64,000 nucleotides of DNA from Pseudarcicella hirudinis (GTDB lineage: Bacteria > Bacteroidota > Bacteroidia > Cytophagales > Spirosomataceae). The position numbers were made by a program, and so were the translations under genes. The stretch's first letter is position 1, and each line of letters starts with the position of its first letter. The stretch is taken from the NCBI RefSeq assembly GCF_900115665.1, contig NZ_FOXH01000014.1:1-64000 (forward strand), given 5' to 3'. Shown piece after piece: positions 56,381 through 64,000 of the stretch. The notes under the pieces were generated by a model that saw nothing but the letters and a program-made list of their open reading frames with translations, did no database searches and was not told the origin of the DNA.

Positions 56381-57825
56381 ATCTCAATGGTTTTGGGTTG
56401 TGGCTTGTCCCATCTCGGACTTAACCAGATTAACCCCCAGCTAATATATACAATGGCTGAAGTAGGCATTGCATTCAATACCTCATTTCCATAACTACAT
56501 AATAATACTCCTGTTGCTCCTCCACATAAAGCCGCCAGCTGATTCCGGAGAACAGGATCTCTTGTATTCCATATAATCCCTGCGGATTTTCCGGTAATGT
56601 AAAGCATAATCCCTAACCACAGGATAAAACCAACGATTCCGTACATCGCCCAGATTTTAACATACAAACTATCAGGAGGAATCCGGGAAATATATTTGTC
56701 AGCATTATAAGTAACTCCCCACATCCCGATTGTTCCTACTCCGGTTCCAAAAGGACGGGATGCCAGGTAATCTTTCAGTATTTTCTGGTTAATCAGCCTT
56801 ACCTGGAAAGAGGCATCTTCCGGATCAAGGGAGGTTCTCATACGGTTAATCTGCTGGTTCCCGCTGCCAATATTGGTATATTTCAGCATGCCCAGAAAAG
56901 CCAGACCCAATACCCCTCCTAAAATCAGAATTTTCACTTGTTTACTCAGTACCAGAAAAGTCGCCCCGCCTCCTACAAATGCAAATAATGCTCCTCTTGT
57001 ACCGGAAATCAGCATACCATAAAAAATGATTACTCCTGCAAAAGCATACCACAATTTTTTTGAAAAAGAATGCGCTCCTGAGGCCAGAATCAAACACATA
57101 ATAGAAACATGTGCCTGAGATGATCCGAACTGGGCAGCATCAGAATAATAAGAAAATACCCTTAGTTTCCCGAATAAAACGTGAGTCTTCTTCGCTCCTG
57201 CTTCGAGCCATCGGTTTTCAGCAGCATCAGGCCCAATCATTAGCTGCTTTGCCCCATATATTGCACCAATCAGCGACAAAATAATGATAATATTGAAAAA
57301 CAGATCAATATCAGACTTTTTATTGAAGACCAGAAATACCAAAGGAACTGACAAAATCCAGTACAAGGTAGCCGATCTCATTTCATAAACCCAACCCAGA
57401 ATACTGGGCCTTTCAGGATTGGCAATTTCTAACACCGTTATGACAAACCAGACAAAAGTCAGCCACATCAGGTCGTTATTCAGATGCCTGAACTTATACA
57501 CTCTGGTTCTTTGAAAAATAATCCCTAACCAGGTCAGTATAAGCAGGGCATCCTGTCCCAAACCTGCCTGCAAACCGTCTATGTGTTTACCCAGGGTTGG
57601 CATGATAAAGCAATAAATCAGGAAAAAAATCAGCCCGATACGCGGCTTTAAAAAGATTAATACAAAAAAGCCTGCTAAAAAGGGAAAAACTGATAAAAGC
57701 ACTCCAACAGACATTCCTTTTCCGGAAACCAGCCATCCCAGAAAGATGCTGATTAATATCCCGGGTATCAACCATATATCTTTTAACCTGTCTCTGTTAG
57801 TCGTATATAGCGGATCATTATTCAT
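56377..57825 (-). CDS. O-antigen ligase/polymerase (Wzy-like) membrane protein
   Basis: 482 residues with about 11-12 hydrophobic segments. The larger periplasmic loop with FSYYSDAAQFGSSQAH and the motif MLISGTRGALFAFVGG are characteristic of the Wzy_C/O-antigen ligase family. In this operon it most likely polymerises flipped repeat units in the periplasm. It begins 15 bp after the flippase gene. Confidence 0.87.
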   Translation of the reverse strand: MNNDPLYTTNRDRLKDIWLIPGILISIFLGWLVSGKGMSVGVLLSVFPFLAGFFVLIFLKPRIGLIFFLIYCFIMPTLGKHIDGLQAGLGQDALLILTWLGIIFQRTRVYKFRHLNNDLMWLTFVWFVITVLEIANPERPSILGWVYEMRSATLYWILSVPLVFLVFNKKSDIDLFFNIIIILSLIGAIYGAKQLMIGPDAAENRWLEAGAKKTHVLFGKLRVFSYYSDAAQFGSSQAHVSIMCLILASGAHSFSKKLWYAFAGVIIFYGMLISGTRGALFAFVGGGATFLVLSKQVKILILGGVLGLAFLGMLKYTNIGSGNQQINRMRTSLDPEDASFQVRLINQKILKDYLASRPFGTGVGTIGMWGVTYNADKYISRIPPDSLYVKIWAMYGIVGFILWLGIMLYITGKSAGIIWNTRDPVLRNQLAALCGGATGVLLCSYGNEVLNAMPTSAIVYISWGLIWLSPRWDKPQPKTIEI

Positions 57826-57840
57826 GAACTCATTCTGTTG

Positions 57841-59163
57841 TTATTTGTTTTTCTGAGCAATAACTTTTCTGGCAAATGAAAAAGAATATTCTGATACTTC
57901 TTTCCAAACACTGAATCGTGGTAAGCAATTTGTCCTTTCAAGCATGGTAAAACCAAGTATTGCTCCTGTAAGAACATTTAGGACCGAAGCAAATGCCACC
58001 CATTCCAGCCGGTGTGTAAAATAAATCGCAGCAAGATCCGCAAGAATATTGACAATCGCCATAATAAATACTTTCCTGAAATTCAGTGCTGGTTTCTGTA
58101 GTGCATCCAGACTGATTCCGGTCATTCTATCAGAAGGCAATAACAGACCATACAATATAAATACCATAAATATCGGCGTAGTATCTGCATATTGTTTTCC
58201 TCCGATAATCAGGACGAGATAGGGCGCTACGAAAAGAGTGAGGATTAATCCCGGAATATAAAGCATATAGGCCCAGGAAATGTATTGGACAAAGGTATTT
58301 TTAAAACCAAGCAGGTCTCCTTCATTATTCTTAGCGGCCAGTTGCGGAAAGGCCGTCGTACTAAGGCTTCGTAAAGGTATTTCGAAAAATTCAGTCAGTT
58401 TTAATGGAATCGCATATTTTGCTACGGCCGCCGGCCCCATAAAACTACTGATCAGAAAGGTATCTGCACTTTTCAGAATATTCGTAGTCGCCAATGTTGC
58501 CAATGTATATTTGATCAGCTTAAATAAGGCCTTGATTTCTTCAATCGTTTTATAGCGGACAGATAAAGGATTGGTTTTTCTCAGCACGAGAATAATCAGC
58601 ATCAGGCATAAGGTAAACAACAGATGCACTGTAGCAAAGTCTTTTAAGTCTCCTCCTCTGAAATAAGAATATATGGCGATAATCAGGGCATTTGCACTTT
58701 GTGAAACCCTGAGCAATAACAAAAAAACAAGATCCTGCTTCGCAACGCCCTCCGCTTCCGCAATATGCAAGGGTAAGGTAACCAGACCCAGCACAGCATA
58801 CCAGCCACAAAAAACCTGAATGCCGGGTTGTTTTGCAAAAACCCCTGTAAAAAACAAGGTTATTAATATCAAAGACACTGCAATGGCAAACAAACCTCCC
58901 AGCCAGTAAGCACTGCCGATAATTCTCAGCTGATGCTCTTTGTTATCAGTTGACACCCGCATCACCAGAGCCGACTGGAGACCTCCTGATTTAACCATCT
59001 CAAAAAGTACTACCGCCGTTAAGTAAACAATATATTCTCCTAACACGACCGGAGTAGTTGCTCTTACCAGTAACATGAAAGAACCTACACCAATAATAGC
59101 CGGGAGCAGCTGACTGGCAAATGCCAAAGCCTGAATCGTAATTTGATTTCTAGTTTGTGTCAC
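57841..59163 (-). CDS. Oligosaccharide flippase (Wzx-like, MOP superfamily)
   Basis: 440 residues with about 12 hydrophobic segments. The N-terminal TM bundle, ILKSADTFLISSFMGPAAVA, and a FEIPLRSLSTTAFPQLA segment are typical of polysaccharide transporters of the MOP superfamily. It should flip undecaprenyl-linked repeat units across the inner membrane. It follows the co-polymerase gene after 91 bp. Confidence 0.88.
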   Translation of the reverse strand: MTQTRNQITIQALAFASQLLPAIIGVGSFMLLVRATTPVVLGEYIVYLTAVVLFEMVKSGGLQSALVMRVSTDNKEHQLRIIGSAYWLGGLFAIAVSLILITLFFTGVFAKQPGIQVFCGWYAVLGLVTLPLHIAEAEGVAKQDLVFLLLLRVSQSANALIIAIYSYFRGGDLKDFATVHLLFTLCLMLIILVLRKTNPLSVRYKTIEEIKALFKLIKYTLATLATTNILKSADTFLISSFMGPAAVAKYAIPLKLTEFFEIPLRSLSTTAFPQLAAKNNEGDLLGFKNTFVQYISWAYMLYIPGLILTLFVAPYLVLIIGGKQYADTTPIFMVFILYGLLLPSDRMTGISLDALQKPALNFRKVFIMAIVNILADLAAIYFTHRLEWVAFASVLNVLTGAILGFTMLERTNCLPRFSVWKEVSEYSFSFARKVIAQKNK

Positions 59164-59254
59164 AACTCAAAAGATAATAGCTGAATGTTGGTTAAGAGAA
59201 AATATTGCGTCTGAATATCCGTTTACGAAATAACAGTATATTCCAAATGTTCTG

Positions 59255-61924
59255 CTAAAGTCTGGACGGCTGCTTCTCATGATATATCCAGGCACTTTTA
59301 TTCAGCTTAGCTGAAATAGCCAATGCTTCCTGCGTAGCTTTGGCATCTGATTCAAAAACAGCCGCCGCTACTTTTATTAACTTTTCTCCTGATTTCGGGG
59401 AAATAATCTTCGCCTCTGAAAAACCCTGTGTATTAAGTTCATCTAAAAGTACCTGCGCATTTTCCTGTTTCCCGAAACTTCCGACAATGACAAAAAACAC
59501 TTTTTCAGGAAGTGTTTCTGACGCTGAAGCTACATCAAAAGGTTTCTCTTCTGAAGGAGGCTGTTTCTGTATAGTATTTTCAGTATTCTTTTCAGATGTT
59601 GTAAACTCGTTATCTGTAAATTTCGGCTGCACTGATTTTACAGGACTAATAACGGCTACAGAATCCTGTTTATCCAGACTTTTAATAACATTTGCCCAAT
59701 TCACTTTAGTATAGGCAAAGAAACCAATGGCAGATAATGCCAGACCTCCCAGAATTAAGCTGAAAGTTCTTGATCTTTTTGAAACACCCAGGTTAACTCT
59801 TATTTTGTTATCGATCAAATTCTTTTTAGGAGGCTGGGTACGTACTTTTATGGCCTTTCTGTTTCCAAACTCAAAATTGAACAGCTTTTTGAGAAATGCT
59901 CTGATTTTATCTCTTTTCTTAGGAACTTCTCCGATATATTCTTCTGCAAAATGCGGATCTACCCCATTTAGAATAAACATCGGCTCCTGTCCTGTTGTCT
60001 TTGAGAAAATCTCAAGAATTTCCTTATCTATTTTATTCCAGATTCTATTCGCCCGACATAGCAAAAAGGTATAATTAACCGCCGGAAAAAAGTCTGGTTT
60101 AATCACGATATCATCTAAGGAAGGAAATTCTACCAACGTAAAATCAACATCGTCAGTTACAGGTCTGATTCCCCTTCTGCTATCGTACATTTGTGTATTA
60201 ACACGATAGTTCAGATCTGTCAGTTCCTTGGTTAAAAGATATCCGATTGTAGATTTACCTTCTCTTTTCTGAATACTGATGAGACCAATGGTCACAGGTT
60301 TCCCATGACTGGTTATTCTGGATAAAAACTGCTGTATCAGCCTTCTGTTTGCTTTTTCGAGAAACTCTTCATTACCTTCCAGTAAAGGATATAAACCCAG
60401 CATAGGAATACCGATAATCTTTTTGGCTCTGGAAGGTTCCAGCAAGGTTTTATTAATCAGGGCTTTGGTTAAAATAAGAGCCAGGACCAGGATAAACCCA
60501 CCAATAAAACCGAGGGCTATCAATAATTTTCTTTTGGAAGGAATCGCTTTTACCGGAAGAAAAGGCGGATCCACAACATTCAGTTTTGATGTTAATTCCG
60601 TATTCTGCTGAGTCAGTTTCGCTAAATTCAGGCCATGCAATAATTCGAGATATTCCTGCTCAGAAACGCTGATCTGGCGCTCAATCTTTTTGAGCATTGC
60701 TCCCAATGGTGCAAAACGCCTGTATTCCTCCTCAAATTCCTTTTTCCGCTGATCCATTACTGCCAGACGTGCTTTACTCTGTTCAAAAGCAAGCGTTGTT
60801 TTAAGCCACTCATCCAATACGTTTTTGGTAGGGATTCCATTTGGCGTATTCGATTCTACGTACAGGTTATCAAGAGAACTTTGCAGTTTTTTCTCCAGTT
60901 TTGTGGCAGAACTTTTAAGGCTGTCAATCTGACTTTTATTTGTACTTCCTTTATTAACAATTTCTCCCAGGGCAATTTTGTTATAAACATCTGTAAGTTT
61001 CTCTCTTTCAGCCAGTATTTCATTCCCGATAACAGATTGATATGCCCTGTTTTTTATATTCTCATTTACTTTGGCTAAAGACTTACTGGAAGCCATTTTA
61101 TCCATTTCAAGGTTATGATTCATGGCATACAAATCTTCCCGTTCTCCCGCTACAGCCTTTGTTTGTTCGTAGTAGTTAATGATTTCATTATTTCTGTTGA
61201 AATCGAGGAATATCTTTTCTGATGAATCCAGTCTTGAAAAAGCTCTTTTTGTTTCTGCTGCGAAATAATTTACTACAGAACCAGTCTGCCCCTCCTTCAG
61301 CATTTTATGCTTCAGCATGAAAGACTCTTCCAGTAATTCAAGTGTTCGTTTACAGATATACGGATCGTTGGCTTCGTAAGTAATTTTTATTAAATCACTA
61401 TTGCTCAGACGTGAAGACTGTATTTTTTTAAGGGCATCCAATGAATAGTAATGATTATCAGAATTTATTAACTGATAAATTACATTTTCATCATCCTTTT
61501 TCAGAAGATTATTTATCGCTAAACGAGTCTCAGCGATAGTTGGTTTTACAAGGTTTTTTCTGGCTTCATCGGGGATTAATTTACTTAGTTCATCGTAAGC
61601 AGACCAGGTTAGTATTTCAGGGTCATGTTTTTTCAGAGAAAGGTGCTCAGCAAGCAATGCGATCAATACATCCTGTTTCGTTTCCCGGGAATCGATAATT
61701 GATAATAAGTTATCAAAAGCATTACTCGTAGCAAAATAATCAGCCTTTGTACTACCGTTCAAGTCATATCCTGAAGCTATACCAGTGTAAATAATTGACT
61801 CGGAAGCAAATACTTTCTGCTCGTGTCGGGTAAAATAAAATATACTGCACGCCAAAACCAAAGGGATTCCTATCAACCACTTCAGGTTTTTAATCATTAA
61901 TCTTATAAAATATACAAAACTCAT
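59255..61924 (-). CDS. Wzc-like polysaccharide co-polymerase with degenerate kinase region and C-terminal SPOR domain
   Basis: 889 residues. TM1 (about 13-32), a large periplasmic chain-length (Wzz/GumC-like) domain with long coiled coils (to about 465), TM2 (about 468-490), and a cytoplasmic BY-kinase-like domain with Walker-A-like QKREGKSTIG (about 548-557). Walker A' (YDSRRG) and Walker B (FTLVEFPS) are weak and there is no Tyr-rich tail. A basic stretch leads to TM3 (about 722-742), an acidic linker, and a SPOR domain (about 808-885: VFFVIVGSFGKQENAQVLL). TM3 puts the SPOR domain in the periplasm, where it could bind peptidoglycan. This combination is unusual. The gene overlaps the TolC-like gene by 4 nt. 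Confidence 0.87.
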   Translation of the reverse strand: MSFVYFIRLMIKNLKWLIGIPLVLACSIFYFTRHEQKVFASESIIYTGIASGYDLNGSTKADYFATSNAFDNLLSIIDSRETKQDVLIALLAEHLSLKKHDPEILTWSAYDELSKLIPDEARKNLVKPTIAETRLAINNLLKKDDENVIYQLINSDNHYYSLDALKKIQSSRLSNSDLIKITYEANDPYICKRTLELLEESFMLKHKMLKEGQTGSVVNYFAAETKRAFSRLDSSEKIFLDFNRNNEIINYYEQTKAVAGEREDLYAMNHNLEMDKMASSKSLAKVNENIKNRAYQSVIGNEILAEREKLTDVYNKIALGEIVNKGSTNKSQIDSLKSSATKLEKKLQSSLDNLYVESNTPNGIPTKNVLDEWLKTTLAFEQSKARLAVMDQRKKEFEEEYRRFAPLGAMLKKIERQISVSEQEYLELLHGLNLAKLTQQNTELTSKLNVVDPPFLPVKAIPSKRKLLIALGFIGGFILVLALILTKALINKTLLEPSRAKKIIGIPMLGLYPLLEGNEEFLEKANRRLIQQFLSRITSHGKPVTIGLISIQKREGKSTIGYLLTKELTDLNYRVNTQMYDSRRGIRPVTDDVDFTLVEFPSLDDIVIKPDFFPAVNYTFLLCRANRIWNKIDKEILEIFSKTTGQEPMFILNGVDPHFAEEYIGEVPKKRDKIRAFLKKLFNFEFGNRKAIKVRTQPPKKNLIDNKIRVNLGVSKRSRTFSLILGGLALSAIGFFAYTKVNWANVIKSLDKQDSVAVISPVKSVQPKFTDNEFTTSEKNTENTIQKQPPSEEKPFDVASASETLPEKVFFVIVGSFGKQENAQVLLDELNTQGFSEAKIISPKSGEKLIKVAAAVFESDAKATQEALAISAKLNKSAWIYHEKQPSRL

Positions 61925-62688
61925 TTACCCTTCTTTAAGAATGTTGACAAATTAGTTCCAATATAAAGCTCCAGCTGCATGAAACTGGTTTGTAGTCTGT
62001 TGAAATAAGTCTCGTGGTCGATCTTGGCTTTCGTATAAACATCCAGTACTTTTGAGAGTTGTTCCACAGAACCCTGCCCTCTTAAAAACTCTTTCTCTGA
62101 CATAATATAATTTAACTGCGCAGCCTGTTTTGCTCCTGTACTCAGCATTAATAAGCTATGAGCCAGCTTCAATTCCTGATAGAGTCTGATAACTTCCTGT
62201 TTTACAAAAAGTACACCGCTCTCCTGTTCTGCCTGAGCCATTTTTACCTGAGCAGCTCCGGCTCTTATCAGGTGCTTTCTATTAATAATCTGAGTCAACG
62301 GAAGTTGTAAGCCCACCCCAAGGTTGTAAAATCCCGTCTGAGCAGAGGTAAAGCTATTTACCGGTCCACCTGTACTTGCCGGGTTATTGATGGCTGAATA
62401 ATTTGTTCCGTACTGATACCCTGAAATAAGTGAAAGACTGTTAAAAATAATATTTTTTGAAATCGCCATATTGGAAGAGGCCAGTTCCACACCGCCGTTA
62501 AGACGCTTCATTTCCGGAGCATTTTTAACCGCAGCATTAATCAGAGCAGGCAGAAGTTCGTCCGTAGCAAGAGCCCTGGCCAATAAGGTCGAATCCACAG
62601 CCACTGACTGAGCCTTTATTTCCGTATTAATATAATTTAAGCATAAGAAAAAAAATAACCCGATTATATATTTTTTTTTCCAAAACAT
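61921..62688 (-). CDS. Half-size TolC-family outer-membrane protein
   Basis: 255 residues with a signal peptide (hydrophobic 7-20, cleavage after IKAQ near 27). Sequence features of one outer-membrane efflux repeat are visible: helical NAPEMKRLNGGVELA, a beta-like SLSLISGYQYGTNYS, LGVGLQLPLTQIINRKHLI, then a helical hairpin to the end. Normal TolC proteins have two such repeats (about 420-480 residues); here only one is present, and the end coincides with the ATGA overlap, so it is not a frameshift remnant. It is the first gene of the operon and may replace Wza as the export channel. Confidence 0.8.
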   Translation of the reverse strand: MFWKKKYIIGLFFFLCLNYINTEIKAQSVAVDSTLLARALATDELLPALINAAVKNAPEMKRLNGGVELASSNMAISKNIIFNSLSLISGYQYGTNYSAINNPASTGGPVNSFTSAQTGFYNLGVGLQLPLTQIINRKHLIRAGAAQVKMAQAEQESGVLFVKQEVIRLYQELKLAHSLLMLSTGAKQAAQLNYIMSEKEFLRGQGSVEQLSKVLDVYTKAKIDHETYFNRLQTSFMQLELYIGTNLSTFLKKGK

Positions 62689-63330
62689 GATTCAATACTT
62701 TATAACTTTCTAAAACCTGAACGTTTTTATACATCCCAAAAATCAAACGATAATAACTTATTTTACTACGCTTATCAGTTTTTCTTTCAATCAAATGTAC
62801 TTAAAATTTCTTAATTATTCAATCACACATAAACTATGCCAAAAGCAAAAAACAATGCTTAAAAGAGAGAATAAAATATCAGTCTATTCCCTGTTTCAGG
62901 TAAATACAAACCATTTCAGCAGCCCGGAACAGAGCTTGTCACCTGTTTCAAATTATATCATTAATTGTCAGACAACAATTAATGGTTATTATCTGTCAGC
63001 AAACAGGTTCAGCAATATTGAGGATATTAGTTATTTTAAACCCTGACTATCTTTCGGTTAGTACTATTTAAAGATCGTCCAAAACCGTTCAACTCAGCCT
63101 GGTCAGTTAATATAACTTGAAATCAAGGTGTTTTGTTTTAAAGTATTCGAGGAAGGGTTGGGCCAAAAAGGTATGTATTTCATCAGTGTGCTGCATTTTA
63201 AGAAGTTTAAAATACACAAAGCCCCGGAAAAATACAAGACCATTGCATCCCCGGGGCTTCTGTTAAACTGATAAGACTTAATTATCAAACAGTTGCTAAT
63301 ATAAAAAAAACGTTATTTCTGAAATTTCCC
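62689..63330. other. Intergenic region upstream of the polysaccharide operon
   Basis: 642 bp, AT-rich. An 83-codon plus-strand frame (62795-63046) has no protein-like features and is not called. The region should hold the promoter of the polysaccharide operon, and at its right end the terminator of the flavoprotein gene. No exact TAnnTTTG box was identified. Confidence 0.5.
63219..63259 (-). terminator. Terminator-like hairpin after the flavoprotein gene
   Basis: ccggggctt (63251-63259) and aagccccgg (63219-63227) form a perfect 9-bp, GC-rich stem with a 23-nt loop. The minus-strand tail is only moderately T-rich. Confidence 0.6.
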
Positions 63331-63945
63331 TCAGCCTGTTTTAAGTTTTGCTCTTAACTCCTGCACTTCACGCTCCAATTGGGCAACGTATTCATTTCTT
63401 TGTGCAAAAGCCTCATTTATCTCATCTGCGGTATATCTCGGTGTGATGTGCTGAGGACAATTCCAATCAAAAGCCCTGACTTCGAAAATCATCATTCTCT
63501 CAGACTGGTGTTTATAATCTGAGGGATCCAGGTTCAGAAATAACCCGGGATCTTCATTTATTTCAACAATTCGCAAATCTGCATAAATTTTCATTCTGGC
63601 CCTTCGCGGATAATCCATCAGGATCAGAGAAACATGTGGGTTTTCAGAGACATTACCAACTGAGATATATTGTTTATTCCCACGGAAATCCACAATTCCG
63701 ATTGTTTTATCATTTAATACTCTGATAAATCCCTTTGGCCCTCCCCGATGCTGTATATAAGGATATCCATTTTCTCCGATCGTCGCCAGGTAAAAACTAT
63801 CACGGTTTTCAATAAAATCTTTTTCAAAATCTCCCAATCCTTCCGTATATTGATTTTTCTCCATATGTGCATACCCCTCCCGGCTTCCTTTCTTTTCCTG
63901 GAGCACTTTTATGGCATCTGTAAAGGCAAATCCGGCATAATTCAT
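63331..63945 (-). CDS. Pyridoxamine 5'-phosphate oxidase-like FMN-binding protein
   Basis: 204 residues. A split-barrel flavin-binding domain is visible: FYLATIGENGYPYIQHRGGP (about 51-70), KTIGIVDFRGNKQYISVGN, VSLILMDYPRRARMKIYADL and the C-terminal WNCPQHITPRY. A coiled coil (VAQLEREVQELRAKL) ends the protein. These proteins bind FMN or F420-like cofactors; the substrate is unknown. It is monocistronic, with its promoter presumably in 63946-64000. Confidence 0.87.
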   Translation of the reverse strand: MNYAGFAFTDAIKVLQEKKGSREGYAHMEKNQYTEGLGDFEKDFIENRDSFYLATIGENGYPYIQHRGGPKGFIRVLNDKTIGIVDFRGNKQYISVGNVSENPHVSLILMDYPRRARMKIYADLRIVEINEDPGLFLNLDPSDYKHQSERMMIFEVRAFDWNCPQHITPRYTADEINEAFAQRNEYVAQLEREVQELRAKLKTG

Positions 63946-64000
63946 TTTCTTGAAATTTTACAATTATCGGCCTATCTGATCATATTCATCCTCTCTTCAT

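Noticed and set aside
54254-62688. Operon as an ABC-dependent or synthase-type polysaccharide system
   Set aside because: A flippase and a Wzy-like polymerase with a chain-length protein fit a Wzx/Wzy route; no KpsMT-like or synthase genes are present.
62795-63046. 83-codon plus-strand frame
   Set aside because: Low-complexity composition, no hydrophobic or domain signature, isolated between genes of the other strand.

Overview
The window reads as a chromosomal segment of a member of the Bacteroidota, most likely the order Cytophagales; the genus cannot be fixed from sequence alone. The evidence is a C-terminal type IX secretion (T9SS) sorting domain, promoters of the Bacteroidota form TTG-N21-TAnnTTTG, a Rho factor with a long charged insertion, tandem ~800-residue FtsX/MacB permeases, a low-to-moderate GC content, and gene starts without clear Shine-Dalgarno sequences. 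No rRNA, tRNA, insertion sequence, phage or CRISPR array was seen.

Layout. (1) 1-6168 (minus) is the N-terminal 2,056 codons of a giant secreted modular protein that runs off the left edge. It has a choice-of-anchor A domain, three jelly-roll modules, and at least ten Ig-like repeats, nearly identical as DNA. (2) 7127-24557 is a housekeeping and metabolic region: an SGNH hydrolase, a phosphotransferase-like protein, the beta-oxidation genes fadN (plus) and fadA (minus), a DUF2252 protein, the biotin genes bioF-bioD-bioA, rho, a YciI-like protein, a Crp/Fnr regulator, ornithine aminotransferase, a DUF5522 protein and a deiodinase-like thioredoxin-fold protein. fadN and fadA lie 14 kb apart but carry the same 16-bp operator with identical promoter geometry. 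(3) 24558-25175 encodes a HupE/UreJ-like membrane protein.

(4) 25390-48717 is the most striking block: a MacA/HlyD-like adaptor, an ABC ATPase, six consecutive FtsX-type permeases, a strong hairpin, then two more permeases around a small secreted protein, and a second ATPase. The two transcription units start behind near-identical cis modules: a 19-bp dyad about 52 nt upstream of a sigma-54-like TGGCA element. One permease gene (35072-37444) is framed by direct repeats that span the gene junctions and looks compositionally different, which suggests insertion by recombination.

(5) 48849-51500 (minus) is a T9SS-exported glycoside-hydrolase-like protein. (6) 51959-62688 (minus) is an exopolysaccharide operon: half-size TolC-like protein, Wzc-like co-polymerase ending in a SPOR domain, Wzx flippase, Wzy polymerase, two GT2 and one GT-B glycosyltransferases, a possible micro-protein and an acyltransferase. 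It looks like a Wzx/Wzy-type system without a recognisable Wza or initiating transferase inside the window. (7) 63331-63945 encodes a flavin-binding pyridoxamine-phosphate-oxidase-like protein.
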